Source of the DNA: Spirochaetales bacterium
Lineage (GTDB): Bacteria > Spirochaetota > Spirochaetia > SZUA-6 > DRHE01
Assembly: GCA_016930895.1 (NCBI GenBank)
Contig: JAFGFV010000251.1
Location: 1 to 10,422 of the forward strand
Direction: 5' to 3'
DNA length: 10,422 nucleotides
Part shown: one piece after another, positions 1 to 6,954 of the stretch
Layout of the letters: each line of letters begins with the position of its first letter
How positions within the stretch are numbered: position 1 is the first letter of the stretch
Program-made: the position numbers and the translations under genes
The notes under the pieces: generated by a model
Told to the model about the DNA's origin: nothing
Seen by the model: the letters and a program-made list of their open reading frames with translations, nothing else
Database searches by the model: none

Positions 1-792
1 GTGGACCTGTCCATGTACACCCTGATCGACGCGGCGGTGGCGCGGATGGTCCCCGAGATCCACCTGCTCGCCGCAGGTCCCCTGCCGAAAGACGTGCAGC
101 AGGTCAAGGAGATCACCCTCTTGTCACCCGACGAGGATGCGGAGATCTACCTGGCCGGGGAGCAGCTGGTCGGGCGCATCCAGCAGGGTGCCCTGACCCT
201 GCCCTACTTCCCTCTGGCGGTGGGATCCACCATCCGGATCGAGAAGCGCCGAGAGGGCTACTACACCTCGACGGAGGACCTGGAGATCGTTGAGCCCCGG
301 GTCGAGATCACCCTGCGCCCGTTGACCCCTAGGACCCGCTGGGCCACAGAGCTCACCTGGAGCACGAAGCAGCTCTTGGGGTTCGGGCTCGCCCAGCGCT
401 GGTATCCGGTCACGGACATCCTGTTCCTGGCCCTCGAGCACTACCTCTACCTGCAGCACGACCTGACGGAAACCGGCAGGGCGGTCTTTCACCACGACCT
501 GGAGCTCCTGGTGGGCGGCTACCCCTTTTCCCGGGTGGACGCGCGCTTTCGGATCGGGCTGTCCACGGGCCTGGGCATGATCGTGACCTACTTCAGCCTC
601 CCGGACCAGCCGGTGTACACGGACTTCTACTTCAACGTGATCAACCTCTGGCTGGAGTGGAACTGGGTACGGTGGGCCGTGTTCGCGGGCTCCGAGGCCA
701 AGTACGCCTTCGGAATCGGGCAGAACCTGCTGGGCCGCGGCATGATGGGAAACGGGGCGCTCGTGACCGTGGGGGTGATGTACAAGTGGTGA
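1..792 (+). CDS. Exported PEGA-like / beta-rich protein, copy 1 (5' truncated)
   Basis: This is the C-terminal 263 residues of a larger protein; the reading frame is open at the window edge. The first codon is GTG, but it is not taken as the start, because the visible N-terminus (VDL...) aligns with residues 141 onward of the paralogue at 1811-3067. About 140 residues, including the signal peptide, therefore lie upstream. Visible residues ~37-108 form a PEGA-like beta domain (ITLLSP, then alternating hydrophobic strands ending ITLRPL). Residues ~112-263 are rich in aromatic and alternating residues and finish with an aromatic residue (VGVMYKW), as in outer-membrane beta-barrel proteins. The landmarks TRWA, YPV-D, and a glycine-rich GLG strand are shared with the paralogue. 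The stop overlaps the start of the following lipoprotein gene. A role in the cell envelope is inferred; no specific function is recognised. Confidence 0.8.
   Translation: MDLSMYTLIDAAVARMVPEIHLLAAGPLPKDVQQVKEITLLSPDEDAEIYLAGEQLVGRIQQGALTLPYFPLAVGSTIRIEKRREGYYTSTEDLEIVEPRVEITLRPLTPRTRWATELTWSTKQLLGFGLAQRWYPVTDILFLALEHYLYLQHDLTETGRAVFHHDLELLVGGYPFSRVDARFRIGLSTGLGMIVTYFSLPDQPVYTDFYFNVINLWLEWNWVRWAVFAGSEAKYAFGIGQNLLGRGMMGNGALVTVGVMYKW
771..779 (+). promoter_or_regulatory. Ribosome binding site of the first lipoprotein gene
   Basis: GGGGGTGAT matches the extended Shine-Dalgarno AGGAGGTGAT at 8 of its last 9 bases. It lies inside the end of the preceding gene and serves GTG 789, or GTG 786 just before it, supporting a coupled start there rather than the frame's more upstream codons. 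Confidence 0.5.
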
Positions 793-1817
793 CACTGCTG
801 GTAGCACTGCGCAAGCCGGTGAGGCGGCTGTTCCTCGCCCTGGTCGTCGCGGCCGTGGCCCTCGCCCTCGGGAGCTGCGCCCTGTTCACCGACTCCCTGT
901 TCCCCTGGTACCTCTCGGGAGTCACCGACACCCTGGACCTGTCCACGTGGATCGACGAGGAGCTGGTGCCCGAGGACATGGACGAGAACGAGTGGGGGCT
1001 CAACCTGGCCGTGCTGCGGGACGCGGGAGGCCGGGACCGCGTCTTCGTCGGGGTGTATGGGTACATGCACACCCGGCTGATCATCCTGAATAGCGATCTG
1101 ACGCTGGCCGCCGCCGCGGAGAATCCTCTCAACGACCAGCCTATCGGTCGCAGGGCCCTGGTGGACGCGGGCGGGAACTACGTGATCGGAGAGACCGTCA
1201 TCGACGGCGTCACCCTGCAGGTGTTGGGGGCCGCCGCGGGCGGGTCCGACACCATGGCCGTGGCTGTCCCCGGAGTCCCCGGAAACAACTACACCTTCTG
1301 GGTAGACAACGGCGTGTCGCCGGCCATGCTGTACCACGTGCGGTACGACGCCAGCTGGGGCGGAGGGATGACCTTCAGCCCCGCTCAGGTCTCGGCCGAC
1401 TCGTACGTCGGCTTCGACCTCGCGGCGCTCGCCTACGATGATCAGCGCCCCTCCGGGCAGCAGCTCGCCCTTCTCCTGCGCAGCTGGGGCGGTGAGGAGG
1501 ACTCCGTCGGGTACATCGTCTACCTGGACGAGACGATGGTGTCCGCCGACCTCCTCGCGCCGGTCCTCGACAGTTACCCGGGGTTCACCGTGACTCCACG
1601 GCGGGGCGTCGAGCGCATGCGCTACACCCGCAAGGGGATCGTGGTCCGGGAAGGCAACGACGACTGCACCCTGTACCGCTTCAGCGAAGACGATACCCAG
1701 TCCCTGAGCTTCGCCACTCGCCACGAGATTCTCGATGCCTACGACATCGACGGTGAGCACTTCTACGTCCTGGACAAGGACGAGCGGATGCTCTACAAGG
1801 GGCGCACCGGATGGTAG
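789..1817 (+). CDS. Putative lipoprotein, copy 1 of duplicated unit
   Basis: A 342-residue protein with a basic N-terminus, a hydrophobic stretch (residues 14-27) and a lipobox LGSC with the lipid-attached cysteine at residue 30. It is therefore predicted to be a lipoprotein. The mature part has no recognised domain. It is rich in short beta strands with Asp/Gly turns (YIVYLDETM, LYRFSEDDT, HFYVLDKDERMLYKG), consistent with a beta-propeller or other repeated beta fold, which is an inference. GTG 789 is chosen because its GTGA overlaps the previous stop by four bases, the same arrangement as at 3064. GTG 786 is equally possible. GTG 819 would give a more compact signal peptide but has no ribosome binding site. 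The frame extends upstream to 657, but that part lies inside the previous gene and lacks signal features. It is a remote relative of the lipoprotein at 3064-4197 and ends overlapping the next ATG by seven bases. Confidence 0.85.
   Translation: MTLLVALRKPVRRLFLALVVAAVALALGSCALFTDSLFPWYLSGVTDTLDLSTWIDEELVPEDMDENEWGLNLAVLRDAGGRDRVFVGVYGYMHTRLIILNSDLTLAAAAENPLNDQPIGRRALVDAGGNYVIGETVIDGVTLQVLGAAAGGSDTMAVAVPGVPGNNYTFWVDNGVSPAMLYHVRYDASWGGGMTFSPAQVSADSYVGFDLAALAYDDQRPSGQQLALLLRSWGGEEDSVGYIVYLDETMVSADLLAPVLDSYPGFTVTPRRGVERMRYTRKGIVVREGNDDCTLYRFSEDDTQSLSFATRHEILDAYDIDGEHFYVLDKDERMLYKGRTGW
1797..1802 (+). promoter_or_regulatory. Ribosome binding site of the second PEGA-like gene
   Basis: AAGGGG ends eight bases before ATG 1811. 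It supports this start even though it lies within the coding end of the preceding lipoprotein gene. Confidence 0.5.
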
Positions 1818-3067
1818 GCAGACGCCCGCACCTGATTGCCGCCTTCCTGGTGGGGCTGGCAGCCCTCCTCACGGCCGCTTCCGCACGCTGCCAGGAACAG
1901 GAGCCCCCGCGGCGGCTGCTCTTCCTGTTCGAGACTGCGGAAGGCGCCCGGCTGTCCCCCTCCGAACAGCTCCTCCTGTACGAGTCCCTGCTCGTCAGGC
2001 TCGGCCGGGCGAGCGAGCGGATCGCGGTTCTCGAATACGAGCAGTCCGGAGTGCCGGGGACTGACGAGCTGCGGGACACGGCCACGGCAAGCCGCCGGGC
2101 GGACTCCTGGGTGTTCGTGACCGTAGGGGGAAGCTGGCCGCAGCTCACCGTGAGCGCCCGGGGGCAGGACCTGGTTCAAGCACAGACCCTTTTCGAGCTG
2201 TCCTTCGAGGCCACGATTCGCCGAGGTGCCGTCGATCTGGAACGGCACTTCTGGGATCCGGTCACGGACGCGCTCACCGCCACGCTCTCAGGAAGCGGGA
2301 AGCAAGTGGCCAAGACCGTATCGCGCGAACCGCTCACCATCCGCGGAGCCCCCGGGACCCGAATCCTCGGGCTGGAGCCCGGGCCGGTCGAGCTGGGCGA
2401 GAGCGGGGCGTTGGAGATCGAGACCCTGCTGCCCGCCACCTTCAGCCTCCGGGCGACGCGGCTCGGGTACGACCCCGTCGAGCAGGACTTCTATGTCGAG
2501 CCCGGAGCCGGGGTGCTCGATCTGGGCCAGGAGCCCGGCACCCGCTGGGCTTTCAGCTTCTACCTGCAGATGATGAACTACCCCGGCTTCGATGCCTCCT
2601 TCTACCCGGTCCGGGACTTCTACTGGGTCAAGCTCGGCTTCAACACCTTCCTGATCGGTCTGATCTTGGCGGAGGACCGGGAGGAGAGCATGCTGGTGAG
2701 CTACTCCCTCTCGCACCTCAACCTGTCCACCGGCGTGTACCTGAACGCCTCGGATCGGCTGTTCCGGTTCTACGCTGGTCTGGGGGCGTTCCTCCGCGTG
2801 ATCACCGCCAAGGAGTGGGCGATCGCCATCGAGCCGATCGCGCCCTGGGGCCTGTACCCGATTCTGGGGACCGAGATCTCGCGGCGGCAGAACCTGCGCT
2901 TCTTCGTCGAATACACCCCCCTGTTGTACTTCCCGCCGGACGCCGAACTATTCTGGCTCTCGATCCCGGAGGACTCGGGGCCGCCGATCCTGCCGATACC
3001 GGTCAAGTCGCGAGTCGTGTTCTGGGAACTCGCCGTATTCCGTTTCGGAGTGAGGTGGCTGCTGTGA
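1811..3067 (+). CDS. Exported PEGA-like / beta-rich protein, copy 2
   Basis: A 418-residue exported protein, complete. A cleavable signal peptide covers residues 1 to about 25 (basic MVGRR, hydrophobic core, AASA). Cys27 follows Arg, so this is a poor lipobox and signal peptidase I is more likely. Residues ~34-165 start with a hydrophobic strand (RRLLFLF), and a second strand (WVFVTVGG) precedes the VDL segment. The pattern recalls the alpha/beta domains of CsgG/TolB-N-like proteins that often precede PEGA domains in spirochaetes; this is an inference. Residues ~172-241 are PEGA-like (IRGAPG, then RLGYDPVEQDFYV). Residues ~244-418 are aromatic and beta-rich, probably a membrane barrel, ending FGVRWLL. 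It is a paralogue of the partial gene at 1-792, with shared landmarks VDL, TRWA, YPV-D and GLG. Its stop overlaps the next GTG by four bases. Function unknown; an envelope assembly or anchoring role fits. Confidence 0.87.
   Translation: MVGRRPHLIAAFLVGLAALLTAASARCQEQEPPRRLLFLFETAEGARLSPSEQLLLYESLLVRLGRASERIAVLEYEQSGVPGTDELRDTATASRRADSWVFVTVGGSWPQLTVSARGQDLVQAQTLFELSFEATIRRGAVDLERHFWDPVTDALTATLSGSGKQVAKTVSREPLTIRGAPGTRILGLEPGPVELGESGALEIETLLPATFSLRATRLGYDPVEQDFYVEPGAGVLDLGQEPGTRWAFSFYLQMMNYPGFDASFYPVRDFYWVKLGFNTFLIGLILAEDREESMLVSYSLSHLNLSTGVYLNASDRLFRFYAGLGAFLRVITAKEWAIAIEPIAPWGLYPILGTEISRRQNLRFFVEYTPLLYFPPDAELFWLSIPEDSGPPILPIPVKSRVVFWELAVFRFGVRWLL
3047..3055 (+). promoter_or_regulatory. Ribosome binding site of the second lipoprotein gene
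   Basis: GGAGTGAGG contains GGAG and GAGG, the latter ending eight bases before GTG 3064. It identifies this GTG as the start, although the frame is open much further upstream (to 2815). Confidence 0.55.
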
Positions 3068-4197
3068 GAACCACCCGATTGAAGACCCTGGGAGCGGCCG
3101 GAGCCCTCGCTCTTGGCCTGGCTGCCTGCAGCTTCCCCCCTTACGACGAGGGGCTTTCACTGGGCATGCTCGCTGCCCGCAAGATGGATCCGGTGGCGGC
3201 CGTGGGGCCGCTGAACCTGTGGTACGGTGACTTCCAGGAGCTCGAGACGCGCTTCCTGTTGTCCCAGTCGAACCTGATCGCCGGCCTTCCCATCGAAGGG
3301 TACGTCGTGGCCCTGGGGACGTACAACGCCCGGATGTTCGCGGTCGAGCGCGATGTCCTCGATACCAACCACTGGATCGGTGAGGAGCGCTGGATGAGCG
3401 TCGACAATAGCGATCCCAACGAGTTCAGCATCTCTGTCGACGTAGCCAAGGATCCGACCTTTGGAGGCGGCGATCTGATCGCCTTCGCGTTCCAAGACGC
3501 TGGGAAATATCTTGTCACGCGGGACCTGCTTCAGCCCTTGGAGGGCGAGGGTGACTTCCCTCTCGACTTCCTGATAGAGACTGAGTTTGGCGTGAGCGGC
3601 GCCGAGATTGTCGGAGCGACACTCGTTCCGGCGAGCGACACCAACTACGATGAAGTGCTCGTTCTGTGGTTCGACCCCCGAGCCGGGTTCGAACAGTTTC
3701 ACGAGGCGCGATTCCAGACGATCCATCCGCCAGCCCCGCCTGGATTGGCCCTCGGGACCCCGGCAGACGTTCGCGGAGGGTTCGGCTTCACGGGCCTGCC
3801 CAGCGGGATCGAGGGGGGCTTCTACGGCCACCACGCCGCCTCCGGGCGCAGTTACCTGAGCGTCTACATCGACGGCCAGGACACCTACCGTACCTTCCGC
3901 TGGGACGACAGCCTAGCGGTCACCGAGCTGACGGAGATGGAGCGCAGGGTGGACAGGGTCCTGTCGAACGGCATGCTCTTCAGCTACGGAGAAACCATGG
4001 GGTATGTCTTCGACGCGAGCGGCAATCAGGTGAACCGCTTCCCGCTCGGAGAGCTCTACCTGTCCTGCGAGATCACCGTGGGGATGACGCCGCGGCTGTT
4101 CTTCACCCTGCCCACCTGGGGACGCGGCGGCGGCGGCGAGGACTTCCTGCACATCCTGGTGTACTCGATCCCGACCAGCGAAATCGACGAGCTCTGA
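3064..4197 (+). CDS. Putative lipoprotein, copy 2 of duplicated unit
   Basis: A 377-residue predicted lipoprotein. The N-terminus VRTTRLK is basic, followed by a hydrophobic run and the lipobox LAAC with the modified cysteine at residue 22. The start is GTG 3064, coupled to the previous gene by a GTGA overlap and preceded by GGAGTGAGG. The mature part is acidic and beta-rich with no recognised domain. It has a Gly-rich patch near residues 239-252 and a short GGGGE run near 355. It shares a strand pattern with the lipoprotein at 789-1817: YVVALGTYNARMFAVERD here against RVFVGVYGYMHTRLIILNSD there, and a late segment with charged residues before a hydrophobic strand. Homology is therefore likely but distant. 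It is the last gene of the plus-strand run and faces the convergent gene at 4231. A partnership with the preceding PEGA-like protein is inferred from the repeated gene order. Confidence 0.87.
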   Translation: MRTTRLKTLGAAGALALGLAACSFPPYDEGLSLGMLAARKMDPVAAVGPLNLWYGDFQELETRFLLSQSNLIAGLPIEGYVVALGTYNARMFAVERDVLDTNHWIGEERWMSVDNSDPNEFSISVDVAKDPTFGGGDLIAFAFQDAGKYLVTRDLLQPLEGEGDFPLDFLIETEFGVSGAEIVGATLVPASDTNYDEVLVLWFDPRAGFEQFHEARFQTIHPPAPPGLALGTPADVRGGFGFTGLPSGIEGGFYGHHAASGRSYLSVYIDGQDTYRTFRWDDSLAVTELTEMERRVDRVLSNGMLFSYGETMGYVFDASGNQVNRFPLGELYLSCEITVGMTPRLFFTLPTWGRGGGGEDFLHILVYSIPTSEIDEL

Positions 4198-4230
4198 GAG
4201 CGGTCCCACCCCTCCCCAGCCCGCAGGCCC
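4198..4230. other. Convergent intergenic gap without visible terminator
   Basis: The 33 bases between two converging stop codons are C-rich on the plus strand (CCCACCCCTCCCC). I see no stable hairpin followed by a T-run on either strand. Termination here may be Rho-dependent, or the transcripts may run into each other. Confidence 0.5.
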
Positions 4231-6948
4231 TCAGGAAGAACCGCCGACGGGCAGCTCCTTCAGCTCCTCCAGCAGCTCCAGCATGATGGGGTCTTCGGGG
4301 TAGCGGGCGGTTTCCCGCTCCAGGTAAGCCGCCCGCTCGCCCGGGTCATTCAACAGGGACAGCTCGTAGAGGATCTGACTGATCTCCTGCGCTGCGCCGC
4401 GGCGGCCCGCAGTTTCGTACGCTTCGTCGTAGCGCTTGATCCGCACCCAGAGTCCGGGAAAGGTTTCCTCGTTGGCGGCCAGGAAGGCGTTCAGGTGCAC
4501 CTTGGTTTCGGCCAGGGCGGCGGAGCCGCGGCCGGCCAGCAGGGAGGTCTCCTTGGACACGTAGTCCTGGTACCCCTCCACCAGGCGGTTGTACCGGGCC
4601 TCCAGGGCCTCAAGCCGCTGCACCTTGGCCGCCAGCTCCCGTGAACGCGCCTCGGCTGCCTCGGCTTCGGTGCGCGCCTCCTGGGCCTGGCTGCGCGCCT
4701 GCTCGGCCTGCGCCCGGGTCTCCTGGACTTCGGCTTCCGCCCCCTCCGCACGCGCTTCAGCCGCGCTGACCTGGGCCAGCATTTCCTGCAGCTGCTCGCG
4801 CAGCTCGGAAGCCTCGCCGGCCTCGACGACCCCGCCTGCGCGGGCCTGGAGCGCGGCGATCTCCTGCCGCAGCGCCGTCATCTCTCTCTGCATCGCGGTT
4901 TTTTCTTCCTCCAGGGCGCCGATCACGGCCACCTTGCCGTCCAGCTGTTCCTGCAGCTTGCCCAGCTGCTCGGTGAAGCGTGCCTCGTCTTCCGCGGTGC
5001 GGCCCCGCGACCTCTCCAGCTCCGCCTGCAGGGCGGCAACCTCGTCCTCCTTTATTGCCAGCTCTGCCTGGAGGTCGATAATGCTCCCCGTGCCGCCTTC
5101 CCCCTCCATCTCCAGGACGGCAAGCCGCGCGGTCTTGGATTCCAGCTCGGCTTCCAGGGCCGCCACCTCGGCCGTCTTCTGCTCCAGCTCGGACTCGAGG
5201 GCCTCGATCCGGGCGTCTCTCGCCTCCAGCTCCTTCTGCAGGCGGGCGACGTCGCCACCGGCCAGCAGGCCCCTGGCCTCCGCGGCGCGGTTGATGCCCT
5301 CCACGGCGGCCCCGACCTGTTCGCTGTGGGGATAGCGCCGGATCAGCTCCACGTACCCGGTCATGGCCGCAACGTGCTGGCCGCTGGAAAGCAGCCGGTC
5401 AGTCCGCGCCAGAGCGTCGGCGGCGGCCGCGCTCTGGTCCCGCCGAAGCCCCCGCAGCCCGAGCTGGAAGCCCGCCTCGCGGATCTGGGACACGAAGCGC
5501 TGAGCGGCGGGCTGCTCCTCGGGCAGGTACTCCAGGGCGCGGGTGTAGTTGTCCAGGGTGGCCTCGAAGTCTCCGGCGGCATAGGCGGCCTCCGCCAGCT
5601 TCAGGAAGTCCCGCAGCTGGCCGGCCCGCCCGAGCTCCCCCTCCCGGTTCCGGTTCAGGAGGGCCTCGTGGGCACGGTCCACTTCCGGGATCAATGCCAG
5701 GGCCTCCCGATACAGGGCCTCGGCCTGCTCGACCTGTCCCGATGCGTACAGCTCGTCGGCCTGGAGGATCCGGTTCTTGAGGTCCGTGACGACATTCGCC
5801 GCCGCGACGAGCGAAGAGGTGTCCACCTCTTCCTTGACCATCTCGCCGCGGACGAGGCTGGTGATCGAGTCCACCACGAAGAACTCGATCTCCCGCCGCT
5901 CGAGCATGCTCGGCAGGGTGGCGACCTGCGGATCATTCAGGTAGTCCCGGATGGCATTCAGATTGCCGAGGGCCTCCTCGAAGCGCTCCCCCTCCAGGTC
6001 GTCGCGCACCCGGTCGTAGAAGCCGGCCAGTTGACCGGCGGCCAGCTGTTCCCGGTCCCGCTGCTCCTCGATGCGGGTGAGCTCCTGCCGGGCGCTCTGG
6101 GTTTCGCGCTCGAGGGCCTGGGTCTGCGCATCCAGCTGCCGCCTCAGCTCCGCCTCGCGGGCCTGGGACTCCTCCAGCACGCGGCTGCGCTCCTGGTTCG
6201 CCTGGGCCAGGCTGGTCTCGAACTCGTCCCGGAGGGCTGCCAGGTTGGCTTCCGCCTGGCGGCGTTCCTCCTCGGCCTGCCGGCGGAAAGCCGCCAGCTC
6301 CCCCTGGTACGCCTCGGTCTTGCGAGCCTCCAGCTCGTCGATCCGCCGGGTGATGTCGATCTCGGAGATGCCCTGCTCGCGAAGCCGCTCCCGCTCGGCG
6401 GCCAACTCCGCCTCCAGAGCCCTGCGCAGCTCCTCCTCGCGGGCTGCGACCCGCGCGTCCATGTTGGCCTGAAGGTCCTGCCGCTCCTGGTCGATCTCCG
6501 CCAGGCGGTTCTGGATGCCGGCGATCTCGCGGTTCTTTTCCAGGAGCCGGGCTTCGGATTCCTTCTTGAGCTCCTCGATGAGCTTGCCCTCCGCCGACGC
6601 CAGGGCGTGCACCTCCTCCCGTAGGCCGCTCTCCCCCCGCTGGAACAGGAGGTAGAGCCCGAAACCGCCGCCGACCAGCAGCACCACGGACAGCAGGTTG
6701 ACCAGCAGGGGGAACAGGGTGCCGCGCTTCTGGGCGTGGATCTTGAGGGTATCGGGGGTGACCGCGATCCTGTTGTCCTCGACCACCCTGTCGATCTCGG
6801 CCAGGATGTCCTTCTGGTCTTCCTTTGACATCCCGGATTCCTCGTCGAAGAGGATCTCCTCGCTCGGGCCCGAAGGCCCGGCGGCGCCGGAGCTTCCGTC
6901 GGGGCTCTGGGGGGCGAACTCGCTGGCGCGCTCGAACAAGCCGCTCAC
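4231..6948 (-). CDS. Single-pass membrane protein with coiled coil, TPR-like core and second coiled coil
   Basis: A 905-residue protein. Residues 1-77 are a hydrophilic tail, and 78-102 are one transmembrane helix (LFPLLVNLLSVVLLVGGGFG plus following residues). Residues ~108-305 are a long charged coiled coil. Residues ~306-560 are helical and contain three TPR-like units near 393-426, 445-478 and 511-545 (for example AYAAGDFEATLDNYTRALEY). Residues ~565-790 are a second heptad-rich coiled coil (repeated ALEAELE-type blocks), and ~791-905 form a compact helical tail. I see no cysteine in the protein. The GTG start lies six bases after the cyclase stop with AAGGAG upstream, so co-transcription is likely. 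An in-frame ATG at 6831 (residue 40) has GAGGA seven bases upstream and would remove most of the tail. A structural or scaffold role near the cyclase is inferred; SMC/M-protein resemblance is only the coiled coil. No named family recognised. Confidence 0.85.
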   Translation of the reverse strand: MSGLFERASEFAPQSPDGSSGAAGPSGPSEEILFDEESGMSKEDQKDILAEIDRVVEDNRIAVTPDTLKIHAQKRGTLFPLLVNLLSVVLLVGGGFGLYLLFQRGESGLREEVHALASAEGKLIEELKKESEARLLEKNREIAGIQNRLAEIDQERQDLQANMDARVAAREEELRRALEAELAAERERLREQGISEIDITRRIDELEARKTEAYQGELAAFRRQAEEERRQAEANLAALRDEFETSLAQANQERSRVLEESQAREAELRRQLDAQTQALERETQSARQELTRIEEQRDREQLAAGQLAGFYDRVRDDLEGERFEEALGNLNAIRDYLNDPQVATLPSMLERREIEFFVVDSITSLVRGEMVKEEVDTSSLVAAANVVTDLKNRILQADELYASGQVEQAEALYREALALIPEVDRAHEALLNRNREGELGRAGQLRDFLKLAEAAYAAGDFEATLDNYTRALEYLPEEQPAAQRFVSQIREAGFQLGLRGLRRDQSAAAADALARTDRLLSSGQHVAAMTGYVELIRRYPHSEQVGAAVEGINRAAEARGLLAGGDVARLQKELEARDARIEALESELEQKTAEVAALEAELESKTARLAVLEMEGEGGTGSIIDLQAELAIKEDEVAALQAELERSRGRTAEDEARFTEQLGKLQEQLDGKVAVIGALEEEKTAMQREMTALRQEIAALQARAGGVVEAGEASELREQLQEMLAQVSAAEARAEGAEAEVQETRAQAEQARSQAQEARTEAEAAEARSRELAAKVQRLEALEARYNRLVEGYQDYVSKETSLLAGRGSAALAETKVHLNAFLAANEETFPGLWVRIKRYDEAYETAGRRGAAQEISQILYELSLLNDPGERAAYLERETARYPEDPIMLELLEELKELPVGGSS
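6839..6843 (-). promoter_or_regulatory. Possible internal ribosome binding site (alternative start at 6831)
   Basis: On the minus strand GAGGA lies seven bases before an in-frame ATG (6831-6829), whose product would begin MSKEDQKDILAEID. The spacing is better than that of the annotated GTG 6948, so this could be the true start or a second one. Confidence 0.35.
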
Positions 6949-6954
6949 GTCGTC

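Larger units (their letters stand above)
1..4197 (+). repeat. Tandem duplication of a two-gene envelope unit
   Basis: Copy 1 is 1-1817 and copy 2 is 1811-4197. Each consists of a PEGA-like/beta-rich exported protein followed by a lipoprotein. Within each copy the two genes overlap by the same four-base GTGA junction (789-792 and 3064-3067). The larger proteins align by eye over their C-terminal halves; the lipoproteins are more diverged. Duplication is at the protein level only; no long DNA repeat is visible, so the event is old. Copy 1 begins upstream of the window. Confidence 0.65.

Noticed and set aside
1..3. GTG at the first base as the start codon of the first gene
   Set aside because: The residues that follow align with residue 141 onward of its paralogue, so the gene continues upstream; the GTG is an ordinary valine codon.
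627..1760. Long minus-strand open frame (377 codons) opposite the first lipoprotein gene
   Set aside because: No ribosome site or conserved motif, low-complexity Val/Gly/Pro/His composition; a shadow caused by high GC at third positions.
2815..3063. Upstream extension of the second lipoprotein frame
   Set aside because: It would put a lipoprotein signal peptide in the middle of the protein; GTG 3064 with its ribosome site explains the data.
4131..4140. GGC microsatellite-like run in the second lipoprotein gene
   Set aside because: Only a few repeats encoding a short glycine run; too short to suggest phase variation.
5326..6624. 432-codon plus-strand open frame opposite the coiled-coil gene
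   Set aside because: Leu/Gly/Gln-rich composition is the antisense image of Glu/Ala/Leu coiled-coil codons; no independent evidence of coding.
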